Assembly (NCBI RefSeq): GCF_002270355.1
Contig: NZ_NJFZ01000019.1
Coordinates: 104,117-168,116 of the forward strand
Length of the DNA stretch: 64,000 nt
Source: Flectobacillus sp. BAB-3569
GTDB lineage: Bacteria > Bacteroidota > Bacteroidia > Cytophagales > Spirosomataceae
Reading direction: 5' to 3'
In this document: piece by piece, positions 55,864 through 64,000 of the stretch
Layout of the letters: every line of letters starts with the position of its first letter
How positions within the stretch are numbered: the stretch's first letter is position 1
The notes under the pieces: generated by a model
What the model saw: only the letters and a program-made list of their open reading frames with translations
What the model was told of the DNA's origin: nothing
Database searches by the model: none
Translations under genes and position numbers: made by a program

Positions 55864-56097
55864 ATGAAGATTAAGAGTAAACTTTCGCAAGGGTGTACTA
55901 TGCCCTTACTATTTCTTCTGTTATCCCATTTTTCATTTTCTCAAGTACAAGATAGTTCGATGGCAAAACCTCAAAGTTTCTTTTCGGGCAATATCGTAGC
56001 AAAAATTGAATGTTTAACGGTTCAAGTAAGTGCTTTAGAAGCTGAAAACAAAGCCCAACAAGTCGAGTTTGAGTGTTTGATATTGGCAGTATTATGA
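55864..56097 (+). CDS. Small hypothetical exported protein
   Basis: 77 aa. The N-terminus has a signal-like segment (MPLLFLLLSHFSFSQ, cleavage after SFSQ). The rest is short, with a helical stretch VQVSALEAENKAQQVE typical of a coiled coil. Not recognised. It could be a degenerate remnant of a longer protein or a real small secreted protein. It is convergent with ccsBA. Confidence 0.35.
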   Translation: MKIKSKLSQGCTMPLLFLLLSHFSFSQVQDSSMAKPQSFFSGNIVAKIECLTVQVSALEAENKAQQVEFECLILAVL

Positions 56098-56153
56098 GAC
56101 TCACTCAGTTACACTGTTTGGAAACCATGCAAGAAGTTTAAAGGCTTTTGGAT

Positions 56154-56215
56154 AAAATAGCAATCGTCCCGAAGGTAAGTTTTTTGACACTTAAGTTCAG
56201 GATGATTGCTATTTT
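56154..56215. terminator. Hairpin between convergent genes before ccsBA stop
   Basis: AAAATAGCAATC (56154-56165) pairs with GATTGCTATTTT (56204-56215), extended inside by GTCC/GGAT in part, with a long 38-nt internal region. Its A and T runs suit termination in either direction. Confidence 0.6.
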
Positions 56216-56227
56216 GGTTGTTTCGTA

Positions 56228-59200
56228 CTACCTACTTTTACCAAAAATCTTTTGATATTTTACGTAAGAAAATATGCTTAAAAGGGTCAGTACTATCACC
56301 GTGTAATAGACTGAAGGAGGGATAGGGACAGGGTCACCTGCCGCATAGGAATGAAGGCCAGACAAATAGTAGTTAACTCCCAAGTAGGTCATAATTACCG
56401 TGCCAAAACCAAACAAAGCCGCAAAATTAAACGCATATAGGCCTTGTAATTTTGGAATAAAGCGCATGTGCAAGATGAATGAGTACACCAAAATGGTTAC
56501 GAGTGCCCAAGTTTCTTTGGCATCCCAGCCCCAATAGCGTCCCCATGATTCGTTGGCCCATACACCTCCCAAATAGGTTCCTATGCTAATCATGGCTAAA
56601 CCACTCAGCAAAATGATCTCGCTGATAATGGTTAATTCTTTGATGGTTTTGAGGATATTTTCTTTGTTCTCTGAGTTGGCAAAGATCATTAATAGCAAAT
56701 TGAGCATTCCTACCACAGCACCCAGCAACAAGAACCCATAGCTTCCTGCTTCGAGTGATACGTGGATGGTTAACCAATAGGATTTGAGTACAGGCACCAA
56801 TGGCGTAATCTCAGGGTCGAGCCAGCTCATACTTGCTACCAACAAAATAGTGGCAGCCAAAGTGGTTGTGGCAGCCAATCCTCCCAATGATTTTCTGGAA
56901 AATAAAATTCCTGCCAAAGTCGTAGTCCAACCAATATAAATCATGGATTCGTACCCATTACTCCAAGGCGCTCGTCCTGAAATATACCAGCGTAATCCAA
57001 GTCCTAAAGTATGAAAGAATAGCCCAACGAATACAATCCAAAATGAAATAGAAGTGATTTTTGACTGTATTTTAACTTTTTTTACGGTTACAAATAAAAA
57101 GGTAAAGGTTAGAACCAAACTTAGAATTCCGTAGAAATTTCGAAGTCGGTTAAAAACATCTAGTTTATTCAGAAATAATTCGGATTCAAGTTTGGTTTCA
57201 GAAGGAACCAAGTCGCCACCAGTTATGGTTTGATAAGCTCTAATTTTTGCCAATACTCCTGTTGCCTGACTAAAATCTTGGTGATTCACACCTTCATTTA
57301 ATGCTTGAAAATACGATGTCAATAATTGCTGTGCATCCGAATTACTAGTATTGGCTACTTGGTGATTGTGCATAACATCGGGCAACGACAACCAAGTATT
57401 GGTGCTATCTTGTTTTTGAGGAAAAATTCTGATTAACGTTCCCGAAAAGACCATATTCATAATATTGACCTTTTCATCTAGTTTGATGACCGCTTTTTCA
57501 AAAGTTCCTTGGTCTTTTGGCATCATAGCCTGTGCTTGTCTTACGGCATCTTCAAGCAAGTATTTTCCATCTGCCGAAAAGAACGATACATAACTTAGGG
57601 TATTAGCATCGGTTTTCAATATTTTTTTAAGCTCTGGATGGTCAGGTACTTGAATGATACTTTCTTTTTCCCATTGTCCAGGGAAAAGCAACATTGATAA
57701 TAAAACCTGATCAGAACTCAAATCTCCAATCGATGATTTTTTAGCAACTTTTCGTAAGATTTCACTGCTATGCGTATTCATTGGTTTGATACGACCGTTG
57801 AAATCTTGGACAAATAATTTTCCAAATTCTGCGGCATGATTGGCAGGAATTGTCGAAGTTGCATCAGCATAAACTGCTCCAACCGAACTCAAGGAAAGCA
57901 AGCAGAAGATAATAACTGATTTTTGGTAATCTTGAAGTTTTTTAATCAATTGCGTAAAACGACTATTCTTCATAAAGAAGGTCATCACCATTCCGATGGT
58001 TAGTAAGAAATAACCCAAATAGGAGAATAGCGTGCCCCAATAATCGTGGTTAACGCTCAGATAGGTTCCTAATTCGTCATTATCATAAGAAGATTGGAAA
58101 AAACGATAGCCATCATAATCCAAAATATGATTCATGTAAATTCTGATATCCTGATTCACATGGTTGGCTTGGTCGATAAGTTTTACTTCACTGGCATACG
58201 AAGAAGGGTTTTCTGTGCCAGGATATTTTTCTAACTCAAAATCTTTACACAATAACGAAAAAGGAAGTACTTCTTGTTTGGAGCCATAACTAACTGACAC
58301 ATTGGTATTTCCAAATGTCAAAACCTGAGGCTCGCCATTTTCTCCCTTACGACCAGTTACCATCACTCTTTGGGCTTGTCCGTTGACTTTTACGGTCATA
58401 TTAAGCCCAACCATGCTTTCATTTTTGATTTTTTTCGAAGCCGATTCAATTGAAACAATTCCTTTTGAGACAAAATCTCCAATCACAAAATTACTTCCAC
58501 CAACACTATATAAGGAACGCAAACGCAAAGGATATTTTCCACCAGCTTGTAATGAATCTTGCTTTTGGGTTGTCATAACTGTTTGACTAACAGCTTTATT
58601 GATAGAAAACGAAAGCGTGTCAGCTTCGAGAAAGACATTAAAGGCATTGGGTAAAACCTGATTGGTGAAATTGAAATCGACCCCATTGATTTGCATTTGC
58701 TCGCCTTGTTTGACAAAATATTCCTCACGACCGCCTGCACCAGCTACCACTACTTTTATCATGGCTTTACCGTTAGGACTATCTATTGCTTTTTGAACAG
58801 GATTTGGAATAAATTTATCAAGATTAAATTCTACCAAATTACTTCCAATTTGATAAGAATTACTAAATGAGTTGTTTCCTAAAGAAGAGAAAAAGACAGG
58901 CTCATCAAAAGAATATGATTTGTCATTTTGTTGAACTTTAAAAATCAAGAAAGTTTCGGCAGACAAATAAGTGTTTGAAGTTTGTCCCTCACGAATATGC
59001 ATCATGCCTTCTGTGCCGAAGTAACGAGTAATACCAGCCCCAATCAAAATCACAATAATGGCCAAGTGAAAAGTAAGCGAGCCCCACTTTTTGAGTTGTA
59101 TCAGTCTGTAACGCTGAATGTTAGCAAGAATCGAGGCAGAAAATAAGAATAGCAAAATTTCAAACCAAAGACTTCTATAAACTAGGACTTGAGCTGAACT

Positions 59201-59320
59201 TGTTCCAAAATCATTTTCAATAAAAGTACCTACACCAATGGCAATAGCAAAAAGTAATAGATATGCACCAGCAGCTCTAGTAGAAGTAAGTGTGTTAAAT
59301 ATATTTCTAATAATGTTCAT
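56228..59320 (-). CDS. ccsBA: Fused CcsBA cytochrome c synthase (System II)
   Basis: 1,030 aa fusion. The N-terminal CcsB/ResB part (membrane helices near 18-38, 50-68, 80-98; about 1-440) carries GVGTFIENDFGTSSAQ and GAGITRYFGTEGMM. A periplasmic middle part (about 490-720) follows. The CcsA part then has FFHTLGLGLRWYISG, IHVSLEAGSYGF and the haem-handling WWD motif NESWGRYWGWDAKETW near residue 930, ending VYYTVIVL. It exports haem and ligates it to c-type apocytochromes in the periplasm. Such single-protein synthases are known in Bacteroidota and epsilon-proteobacteria. Unusual here in that it sits on a replicon with a plasmid-type origin. Confidence 0.92.
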   Translation of the reverse strand: MNIIRNIFNTLTSTRAAGAYLLLFAIAIGVGTFIENDFGTSSAQVLVYRSLWFEILLFLFSASILANIQRYRLIQLKKWGSLTFHLAIIVILIGAGITRYFGTEGMMHIREGQTSNTYLSAETFLIFKVQQNDKSYSFDEPVFFSSLGNNSFSNSYQIGSNLVEFNLDKFIPNPVQKAIDSPNGKAMIKVVVAGAGGREEYFVKQGEQMQINGVDFNFTNQVLPNAFNVFLEADTLSFSINKAVSQTVMTTQKQDSLQAGGKYPLRLRSLYSVGGSNFVIGDFVSKGIVSIESASKKIKNESMVGLNMTVKVNGQAQRVMVTGRKGENGEPQVLTFGNTNVSVSYGSKQEVLPFSLLCKDFELEKYPGTENPSSYASEVKLIDQANHVNQDIRIYMNHILDYDGYRFFQSSYDNDELGTYLSVNHDYWGTLFSYLGYFLLTIGMVMTFFMKNSRFTQLIKKLQDYQKSVIIFCLLSLSSVGAVYADATSTIPANHAAEFGKLFVQDFNGRIKPMNTHSSEILRKVAKKSSIGDLSSDQVLLSMLLFPGQWEKESIIQVPDHPELKKILKTDANTLSYVSFFSADGKYLLEDAVRQAQAMMPKDQGTFEKAVIKLDEKVNIMNMVFSGTLIRIFPQKQDSTNTWLSLPDVMHNHQVANTSNSDAQQLLTSYFQALNEGVNHQDFSQATGVLAKIRAYQTITGGDLVPSETKLESELFLNKLDVFNRLRNFYGILSLVLTFTFLFVTVKKVKIQSKITSISFWIVFVGLFFHTLGLGLRWYISGRAPWSNGYESMIYIGWTTTLAGILFSRKSLGGLAATTTLAATILLVASMSWLDPEITPLVPVLKSYWLTIHVSLEAGSYGFLLLGAVVGMLNLLLMIFANSENKENILKTIKELTIISEIILLSGLAMISIGTYLGGVWANESWGRYWGWDAKETWALVTILVYSFILHMRFIPKLQGLYAFNFAALFGFGTVIMTYLGVNYYLSGLHSYAAGDPVPIPPSVYYTVIVLTLLSIFSYVKYQKIFGKSR

Positions 59321-59558
59321 TGTAGTTAGGATATGCTAAAATCTGGACCTTATTGTATCATAATTATTTTGTAAATGTACTTCGTGTCTTTGATTTTATC
59401 TACAAGTTCTGATGAATTCTAATTTCTTCCCGTACAGCCAATTCGCGAATGCATCATACTTTATATATGTCGCAAACCAGTACTTTATACCTAGATGGAA
59501 TAGCGAATAAAATGGTTGGGTGAAGGGGTAATTTTTTTTGAAAAAAAATACTCAGTCA

Positions 59559-59597
59559 TAATTAAGTCTTGGACTTATCTGTTTAAAACAGTTTACA
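59559..59597. repeat. Dispersed repeat, family B copy 4 (partial)
   Basis: AATTAAGTCTTGGACTTATC, then TGTTTAAAACAG and TTTACAAAC. The first palindrome is reduced, the second kept. Confidence 0.55.
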
Positions 59598-59641
59598 AAC
59601 AGATAGTTTAGAGCATCTCTAGCAAGCATAGCTAAAGACTA

Positions 59642-59672
59642 TTTGCTTTGCTTGTGCATAAACTTATCTTTG
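59642..59672 (+). promoter_or_regulatory. Promoter of the OmpR/HK pair
   Basis: TTTG at 59642-59645, exactly 19 bp, then TATCTTTG at 59665-59672, a full match to the Bacteroidota consensus. The leader to ATG 59878 would be about 200 nt. Confidence 0.65.
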
Positions 59673-59877
59673 TACTTTGGTACTTTTAGGAGTTTAGCTA
59701 GAAAAATGGATACCCAATAGCTAAAAATTAGTAACAGGAATAATTATATTACCAATATATTGGTGATAAACTGTGATAGTATCTTGTTGATTATGAATAC
59801 AATCCATTAATTGATACACGATTAACTATTAACTTCTTGTACCTAATTAGTACCAAACACCACATACAAAAACGAGA

Positions 59878-60579
59878 ATGATGAAACGTATTTTGCTGAT
59901 AGAAGATGAAATCAGCGTTGTTACATTTATTAAAAAAGGGCTTACAGAAGAAGGATATGAGGTTTCGGTTTCGCTCACTGGCGAAGTAGGATTTCAAATG
60001 GCATCGTCATTTCAATACGATTTGATTATTCTCGACATCATGTTGCCCGACAAAAATGGCTTAGAAGTGTGTAAAGCTATTCGTCAAAAAAATGTAAAAA
60101 CGCCCATACTATTCCTGACAGCTTTGGGAACAACCGAAAACGTTGTTATCGGGCTCAATTCAGGAGCAGATGATTATTTGGTAAAACCTTTTAAGTTTAT
60201 AGAACTCCACGCACGCATCAATGCCTTGATTCGTCGCAACGAACAAAGTGGCTCTGATGATTCGCAGGCGCCACAACATATCTATCAGATTGATGATTTG
60301 GTGATTAATGATGATTCAAAAATTGTAACCCGCAATAACGAAACTATTACGCTCACCGCCACCGAATATCGTTTGTTATTGGCACTGATTCGTAATCGAG
60401 GTAAAGTGCTATCTCGCTTGGATTTATTGGAAAGTGCATGGGATATCAACTTCGATTTGGGAACAAATTTGGTAGATGTTTATATTAATTATTTAAGAAA
60501 AAAGATTGATGCGCAGTCACCCAACAAGCTTATTCATACTGTTGTAGGAATGGGATATGTCCTAAAAGTAAAGTCATGA
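59878..60579 (+). CDS. OmpR-family response regulator
   Basis: 233 aa. Receiver (RILLIEDEISVVTFIKKGL) with Asp53 in LIILDIMLPDKNG and the conserved VKPF near 104; then winged-helix Trans_reg_C (ITLTATEYRLLLALIRNRGK, final VVGMGYVLKVKS). ATG at 59878 or 59881. Overlaps the kinase gene by 4 bp (ATGA), so coupled. Targets unknown; the neighbouring ccsBA is divergent. Confidence 0.92.
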   Translation: MMKRILLIEDEISVVTFIKKGLTEEGYEVSVSLTGEVGFQMASSFQYDLIILDIMLPDKNGLEVCKAIRQKNVKTPILFLTALGTTENVVIGLNSGADDYLVKPFKFIELHARINALIRRNEQSGSDDSQAPQHIYQIDDLVINDDSKIVTRNNETITLTATEYRLLLALIRNRGKVLSRLDLLESAWDINFDLGTNLVDVYINYLRKKIDAQSPNKLIHTVVGMGYVLKVKS

Positions 60580-61958
60580 AAACACGTACCAAAATGGCAA
60601 GCATCTTTTTTACAAGTTGCTTGCTGATCATCTTGTTGTTAGGAACAGCGGTGTACTACTCTTTTGACAAATATTCGCACGTAGATTTTGACAAGCGAGT
60701 ACAAACACGTGCGATTATTGCTAGTAAATTTTATTTAGAAAAGGATACTAACAAGTCGGAGGCCTATAAAATGATTCGTGAGCAGTTTTTTGAAAAACTG
60801 CATAAAGAAAAGGAAATGGTGATTCAGTTGGAGCCTAATATAAGTTTTAACTCCTACGCTACAAAATACCATTTGCCAGAAGAGCTTCTATTTCAAGTAA
60901 ATACAAAAGGGAAGGCAACCTTACGAGATGGTGACGTGGTATATTCAGGTCTAAAATACAAGCAAGGCAATAAGACTTCAATTGTGGTGGTGTCTGCCGA
61001 AAATTATTTTACAGCTCACCATCTAAGTTATCTGAGAAATGTACTATTGATTGCTATTGCACTTGGCACTCTGTTGACACTTTATCTTTCGATTTATTTC
61101 TCGACCCATATCTTCGATCCTGTAAAAAAGATAACTGATAAAGTACGCCAAATAAGTACAGATAATATTCATTTGCGTTTGGATGAACCTGCCAATAATC
61201 ATGAAATTGGAGAGCTGGCAAGTACCTTTAATCAGTTGTTAGACCGATTAGAAACGGCTTTTGAAATACAGAAAAACTTTGTCAGTAACGCCTCACATGA
61301 ACTGGGAACGCCTCTTACGGTTATTATTGGTGAGGCTGATTTGGCATTACGAAAAGAACGTACTACCGAAGTCTACCAAGAGGCTATTCATAATATTTTA
61401 GTACAAGCCGAGCGATTAGACCATATTACTAAATCCTTGTTGTTTCTGGCACAAAGTGGTTATCAAGGTGATAAACCGACCCGTGAAATTGTTCGTACCG
61501 ACCAATTGCTTTGGGATGTCAAAGAAACATTTGATAGACTTTCTCCTAAAAGTCATATTATCGTCGACCTAAATGAAGTGCCCGAAGACCCCAAAAGGTT
61601 GAAAATTATGGGTAATAGGCAACTATTATTGGTGGCATTTTCCAATATCATTGGAAACGCCTGCAAATATTCTCATAACAAACCCGTAACAATTTCAATT
61701 AAAGCTACTGATTCGGAGGTAATTATGGTGATAAAAGACCAAGGAATAGGTATTCCCGAAGAAGAAATTTCTCAGATTTTTAATCCTTTCTTCAGAGCGT
61801 CAAATACCCAACTTTTTGAAGGTTATGGGATTGGTTTACCACTTTCTAGAAATGTTATCAAAATGCATAATGGACATTTACAGGTCGACTCACAGGTTGG
61901 TGTTGGTACCACGTTTACCATTCGTTTTCCTCATATCTTGGCTAATAAGACTATGTAA
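60576..61958 (+). CDS. Sensor histidine kinase (two TM, HAMP)
   Basis: 460 aa. Membrane helix about 10-30, an extracytoplasmic sensor to about 155, a second helix 155-178, HAMP (IFDPVKKITDKVRQISTDNI), HisKA with His241 in NASHELGTPLTV, HATPase (IGNACKYSH, GIGIPEEEI, EGYGIGLPLSRNVIK). Cognate kinase of the overlapping OmpR-type regulator. The E-L-G-T-P form of the H-box is the CusS/QseC type. Signal unknown. Confidence 0.92.
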   Translation: MKTRTKMASIFFTSCLLIILLLGTAVYYSFDKYSHVDFDKRVQTRAIIASKFYLEKDTNKSEAYKMIREQFFEKLHKEKEMVIQLEPNISFNSYATKYHLPEELLFQVNTKGKATLRDGDVVYSGLKYKQGNKTSIVVVSAENYFTAHHLSYLRNVLLIAIALGTLLTLYLSIYFSTHIFDPVKKITDKVRQISTDNIHLRLDEPANNHEIGELASTFNQLLDRLETAFEIQKNFVSNASHELGTPLTVIIGEADLALRKERTTEVYQEAIHNILVQAERLDHITKSLLFLAQSGYQGDKPTREIVRTDQLLWDVKETFDRLSPKSHIIVDLNEVPEDPKRLKIMGNRQLLLVAFSNIIGNACKYSHNKPVTISIKATDSEVIMVIKDQGIGIPEEEISQIFNPFFRASNTQLFEGYGIGLPLSRNVIKMHNGHLQVDSQVGVGTTFTIRFPHILANKTM

Positions 61959-62015
61959 GCATTCAGCTCTGGGCATTCAGCAGTGAGCTTTTGCCGAAAG
62001 CCCAAAGCTGAATGC
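61959..62015. terminator. Inverted repeat directly after the kinase stop
   Basis: GCATTCAGCTCTGGGC (61959-61974) pairs with GCCCAAAGCTGAATGC (62000-62015) with one mismatch, loop 25 nt that contains another copy of GCATTCAGC-like sequence. No T-run follows, so it is a REP-like palindrome rather than a classic terminator. Confidence 0.45.
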
Positions 62016-62135
62016 CGAATGCCCACTAATCTCAAATCCCCAATCATCTCCCTTTTCTTTAATCCCTTTCTAATACCACTCTTAACCAGCACTAATACCG
62101 TTTGATGAAGTTTGTATAAATAATCTTGAAACTTT

Positions 62136-62585
62136 ATGCAAAAGAATATCAGACTTCTTATTCCTGTAGATTTTACGAATACTACCCTTGAGACCATTGA
62201 GTGGGCGCTATCCGTTTTTGATGAAAATCCTGTAGAAATAGTCTTGCTATTGGCTCGTGAAATGGAATATTCTATCACTGAAATGATTTTGTATAGACCA
62301 AAGCCTTTCCTCGACGAAGTATTTACGACCAACTTCAAAGCTTCTATTGCTGAGCTTCGTCAGATGTACACGAATACTTTAGCAAAAATTCATGTAGAAG
62401 TATTTCACGGAAACACCGTGCAAGCCATGAAGAATTTTCTAGAAATACATACGATTAATTGTATTTGTTTGCCACCGTTAGGTTTGTATAAACCCGTAAA
62501 AGATAGTTTTGACCCTAGAAAATTGCTACAAAAGTCTAATATATCGGTTATCGAAATGCCATTATATGCCTCTGTAGAGGTCTGA
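62136..62585 (+). CDS. UspA-like small cytoplasmic protein
   Basis: 149 aa. The opening NIRLLIPVDFTNTTLETIEW matches the first strand and helix of the universal stress protein fold, and FHGNTVQAMKNFLEIHTINC gives the later part. Final ISVIEMP resembles the last strand. The ATP-binding GxxGxxxxG loop is not clear, so the nucleotide function may be absent. Stands alone after the OmpR/HK pair. Confidence 0.65.
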   Translation: MQKNIRLLIPVDFTNTTLETIEWALSVFDENPVEIVLLLAREMEYSITEMILYRPKPFLDEVFTTNFKASIAELRQMYTNTLAKIHVEVFHGNTVQAMKNFLEIHTINCICLPPLGLYKPVKDSFDPRKLLQKSNISVIEMPLYASVEV

Positions 62586-62601
62586 AGCCTTTTTAGCCTT
62601 T

Positions 62602-62701
62602 GTTGGAGTTATCTCCACGAACCGTGCGTCTGCTACAAACCAGTTAACTTATGCCCTCATTACTTGCCGTACTAGATGGAGAATCTCCAACGAGTACGGC
62701 A
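62602..62701. repeat. Palindromic element close to a transposase
   Basis: GTTGGAGTTATCTCCA (62602-62617) and its inverted partner TGGAGAATCTCCAAC (62677-62691), about 60 bp apart and each palindromic itself. A further pair, TGCCGTACT (62665-62673) and AGTACGGCA (62693-62701), overlaps the right end. The arrangement is MITE-like or REP-like. Confidence 0.5.
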
Positions 62702-62755
62702 TAATTATTGACAGAGATTCAAGGTTTACCTATTAAAATATAACTAAACACAGCC

Positions 62756-63112
62756 ATGAAAATTAAAAGATTACTAATGTTCACTCTATTCACATTGATA
62801 TTCTTTGCTTGTTCAAAGCAAGATATTGTTAATGATACTGTGTGCGGGGTTACAAACCCTGTTTCAAACCTTCCTTGGTTAAATAAGTTTACTGAGAAAA
62901 TGCAAAAAGGTGATTATGGAGATTGTAGTAGATGTGTAATGTATTTGGAAAAATATAATTCACGTGATATTCTTGTTGTAGAGAATTTTCCTGACAATTG
63001 TGTTTTGTGCGAAGTTAGGGAATGCGATGGCACTTATGTGAAATTTAAGGACTTTGAGGAAAATCAAAATTTTATCAATAATTTAAGAAAGGATAAAATT
63101 ATTTGGAAATAG
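62756..63112 (+). CDS. Small Cys-rich lipoprotein (unknown function)
   Basis: 118 aa, lipoprotein signal MKIKRLLMFTLFTLIFFACSK. The mature part has VCGVTNPVSNLPWLNKFTE, the family-like opening CGVxNPxxNLPWL seen in small Bacteroidota lipoproteins, then two further C-x2-C pairs (CSRC, CVLC) and one single Cys. It ends 6 bp before the transposase stop, with opposite orientation. No function is known to me. Confidence 0.65.
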   Translation: MKIKRLLMFTLFTLIFFACSKQDIVNDTVCGVTNPVSNLPWLNKFTEKMQKGDYGDCSRCVMYLEKYNSRDILVVENFPDNCVLCEVRECDGTYVKFKDFEENQNFINNLRKDKIIWK

Positions 63113-63118
63113 ACTTTA

Positions 63119-63919
63119 TCACGGTTTATTATTTATTGTTCTGAAAGTAACTCTAAGATTATGTAATCCAACAGCAATATCCATGATTCGATCTAGGATT
63201 TGACTGGTTCTCAGGCGTATTTTCTCCTTGACGACTCTTAATCTTTTTACCCTTGCAAAAGCATGTTCTACTCTGACTCTTACTTGGGCAATTGCTTTGT
63301 TAATTTGCTTCTGAAGGGTAGTTAATGGGTGGTGTTTTGAGCTTTTATAAGGTAAAATAACATTTTCATTCTCTTTATGAGCCCCTAAAAATCCTAAGTC
63401 AGCTATTATCGTTACTGGGGAAGGTTTAAGACCTATTTCATCCCATAAGGTTTTATCATGCAGACTTCCCTCGTAGGTTTCTCCAAGATAATGGATGTAA
63501 GTATTGGAATCTGAAAATACTAAGTTTTTTACAGTATGTGTCTTCTTTTTTCCACTATAAAACTCTTTTTGAAGCTCATAGTCTGTACTTCTACTAACCT
63601 GTCTTTCAGTGACATCACATAAAATATAATCTAAGTTTTCATCAATACTAAAACTACCCTGACGCTGAGCTAGAAAGTTTAAACGATCTAAGGTTTCATG
63701 TAAAACCACCAAGAGATACTTGATCCATTCACTTACTTTTGACTGGCATATCCCAGAATACTCTGCCATAAAAGATTGACTAGGGTTTTGCTTTAAGTAG
63801 TGCAATATGAACTTTAGTTTGGCTTCATTCCCATACAGGCTACTTAACTTAGATTCTTTAACTTGTTTATACTTGCGTAAAGTCCCTTTGAGGGTATAGT
63901 TGCTAACTCGTTCCTCCAT
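63119..63919 (-). mobile_element. IS5-family transposase (DDE_Tnp_4)
   Basis: 266 aa. N-terminal HTH (FMAEYSGICQSKVSEWIKYL) and DDE catalytic core: first Asp in YILCDVTERQV, second in VTIIADLGFLG, Glu in VRVRVEHAFARVKRLR. This is the DDE_Tnp_4 type used by IS5-group elements. The gene looks intact. The element's terminal repeats could not be defined, as the right end lies near the window edge; the lipoprotein gene stops 6 bp away on the other side. Confidence 0.85.
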
Positions 63920-64000
63920 AAGAGGACAAAAAACTGAATATAAATGTGTGTATTCTCAATGATTAAGTGTAGTTAATGTGTTAATTTTGTTCATGGCTCG

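Larger units (their letters stand above)
59321..59877. other. 557-bp divergent intergenic region
   Basis: Between the ccsBA start and the OmpR-type regulator start. It holds a family B repeat (59559-59597) and a promoter (59642-59672), and is otherwise AT-rich with a short polyA tract near 59541. Confidence 0.5.

Noticed and set aside
62602..62701. Group II intron end near ACCGTGCG
   Set aside because: No domain V fold or reverse transcriptase gene was found in the window.

Overview
The window looks like a low-GC Bacteroidota genome, probably a Cytophagales (Flectobacillus/Arcicella/Runella-like) organism. Evidence: SusC/SusD pairs, a hybrid two-component regulator, DUF3823, a fused CcsBA protein, HmuY, PepSY proteins, A-rich start regions in place of Shine-Dalgarno sites, and promoters of the TTTG-N19-21-TAnnTTTG type. 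The genus is a guess. No rRNA or tRNA was recognised.

Layout. (1) 1-23.6 kb: a polysaccharide utilisation locus. On the minus strand are a GH127 enzyme and the start of a RuBisCO-like protein. On the plus strand are a DUF5703 protein, a GH5-like enzyme, GH43, a second GH127-like protein, a glutaminase-A-like DUF4965 protein, a hybrid two-component regulator, SusC, SusD and DUF3823. The enzyme set suggests a plant-type glycan rich in L-arabinofuranose. The regulator and the DUF5703 gene are broken by three frameshifts; each is repaired by adding one A to an A-run. (2) 23.9-28.4 kb: a complete plasmid-type replication and partition core. It has iterons, an inverted-repeat operator, a Rep_3/RepB initiator, convergent parA-parB, and seven copies of a palindromic centromere-like site: five in a 78-bp array, one in the rep/parB terminator and one inside parB. 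The window is therefore probably from a megaplasmid or chromid, or contains an integrated one. (3) 28.4-36.3 kb: a haem uptake operon (receptor, HmuY, HmuT, HmuU, HmuV, HmuS) behind a promoter flanked by two Fur-type palindromes. (4) 36.5-46.9 kb: two ferric-siderophore type loci, each with a small exported protein next to a TonB receptor, one followed by two PepSY proteins. A higBA toxin-antitoxin pair sits between them. (5) 47-64 kb: a GH2 beta-galactosidase, a soluble multi-PAS kinase with two response regulators, CcsBA, an OmpR/HK pair, a Usp-like protein, a small lipoprotein and an IS5-type transposase.

Intergenic DNA holds several families of short dispersed palindromic repeats with copies tens of kb apart, some inverted. 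The most distinctive system here is the replication/partition module with its higher-order parS array. Two interleaved or paired regulatory palindromes (upstream of the FecA-like receptor and of the haem operon) and the paired small LLKPP-ending proteins next to TonB receptors are also worth attention.
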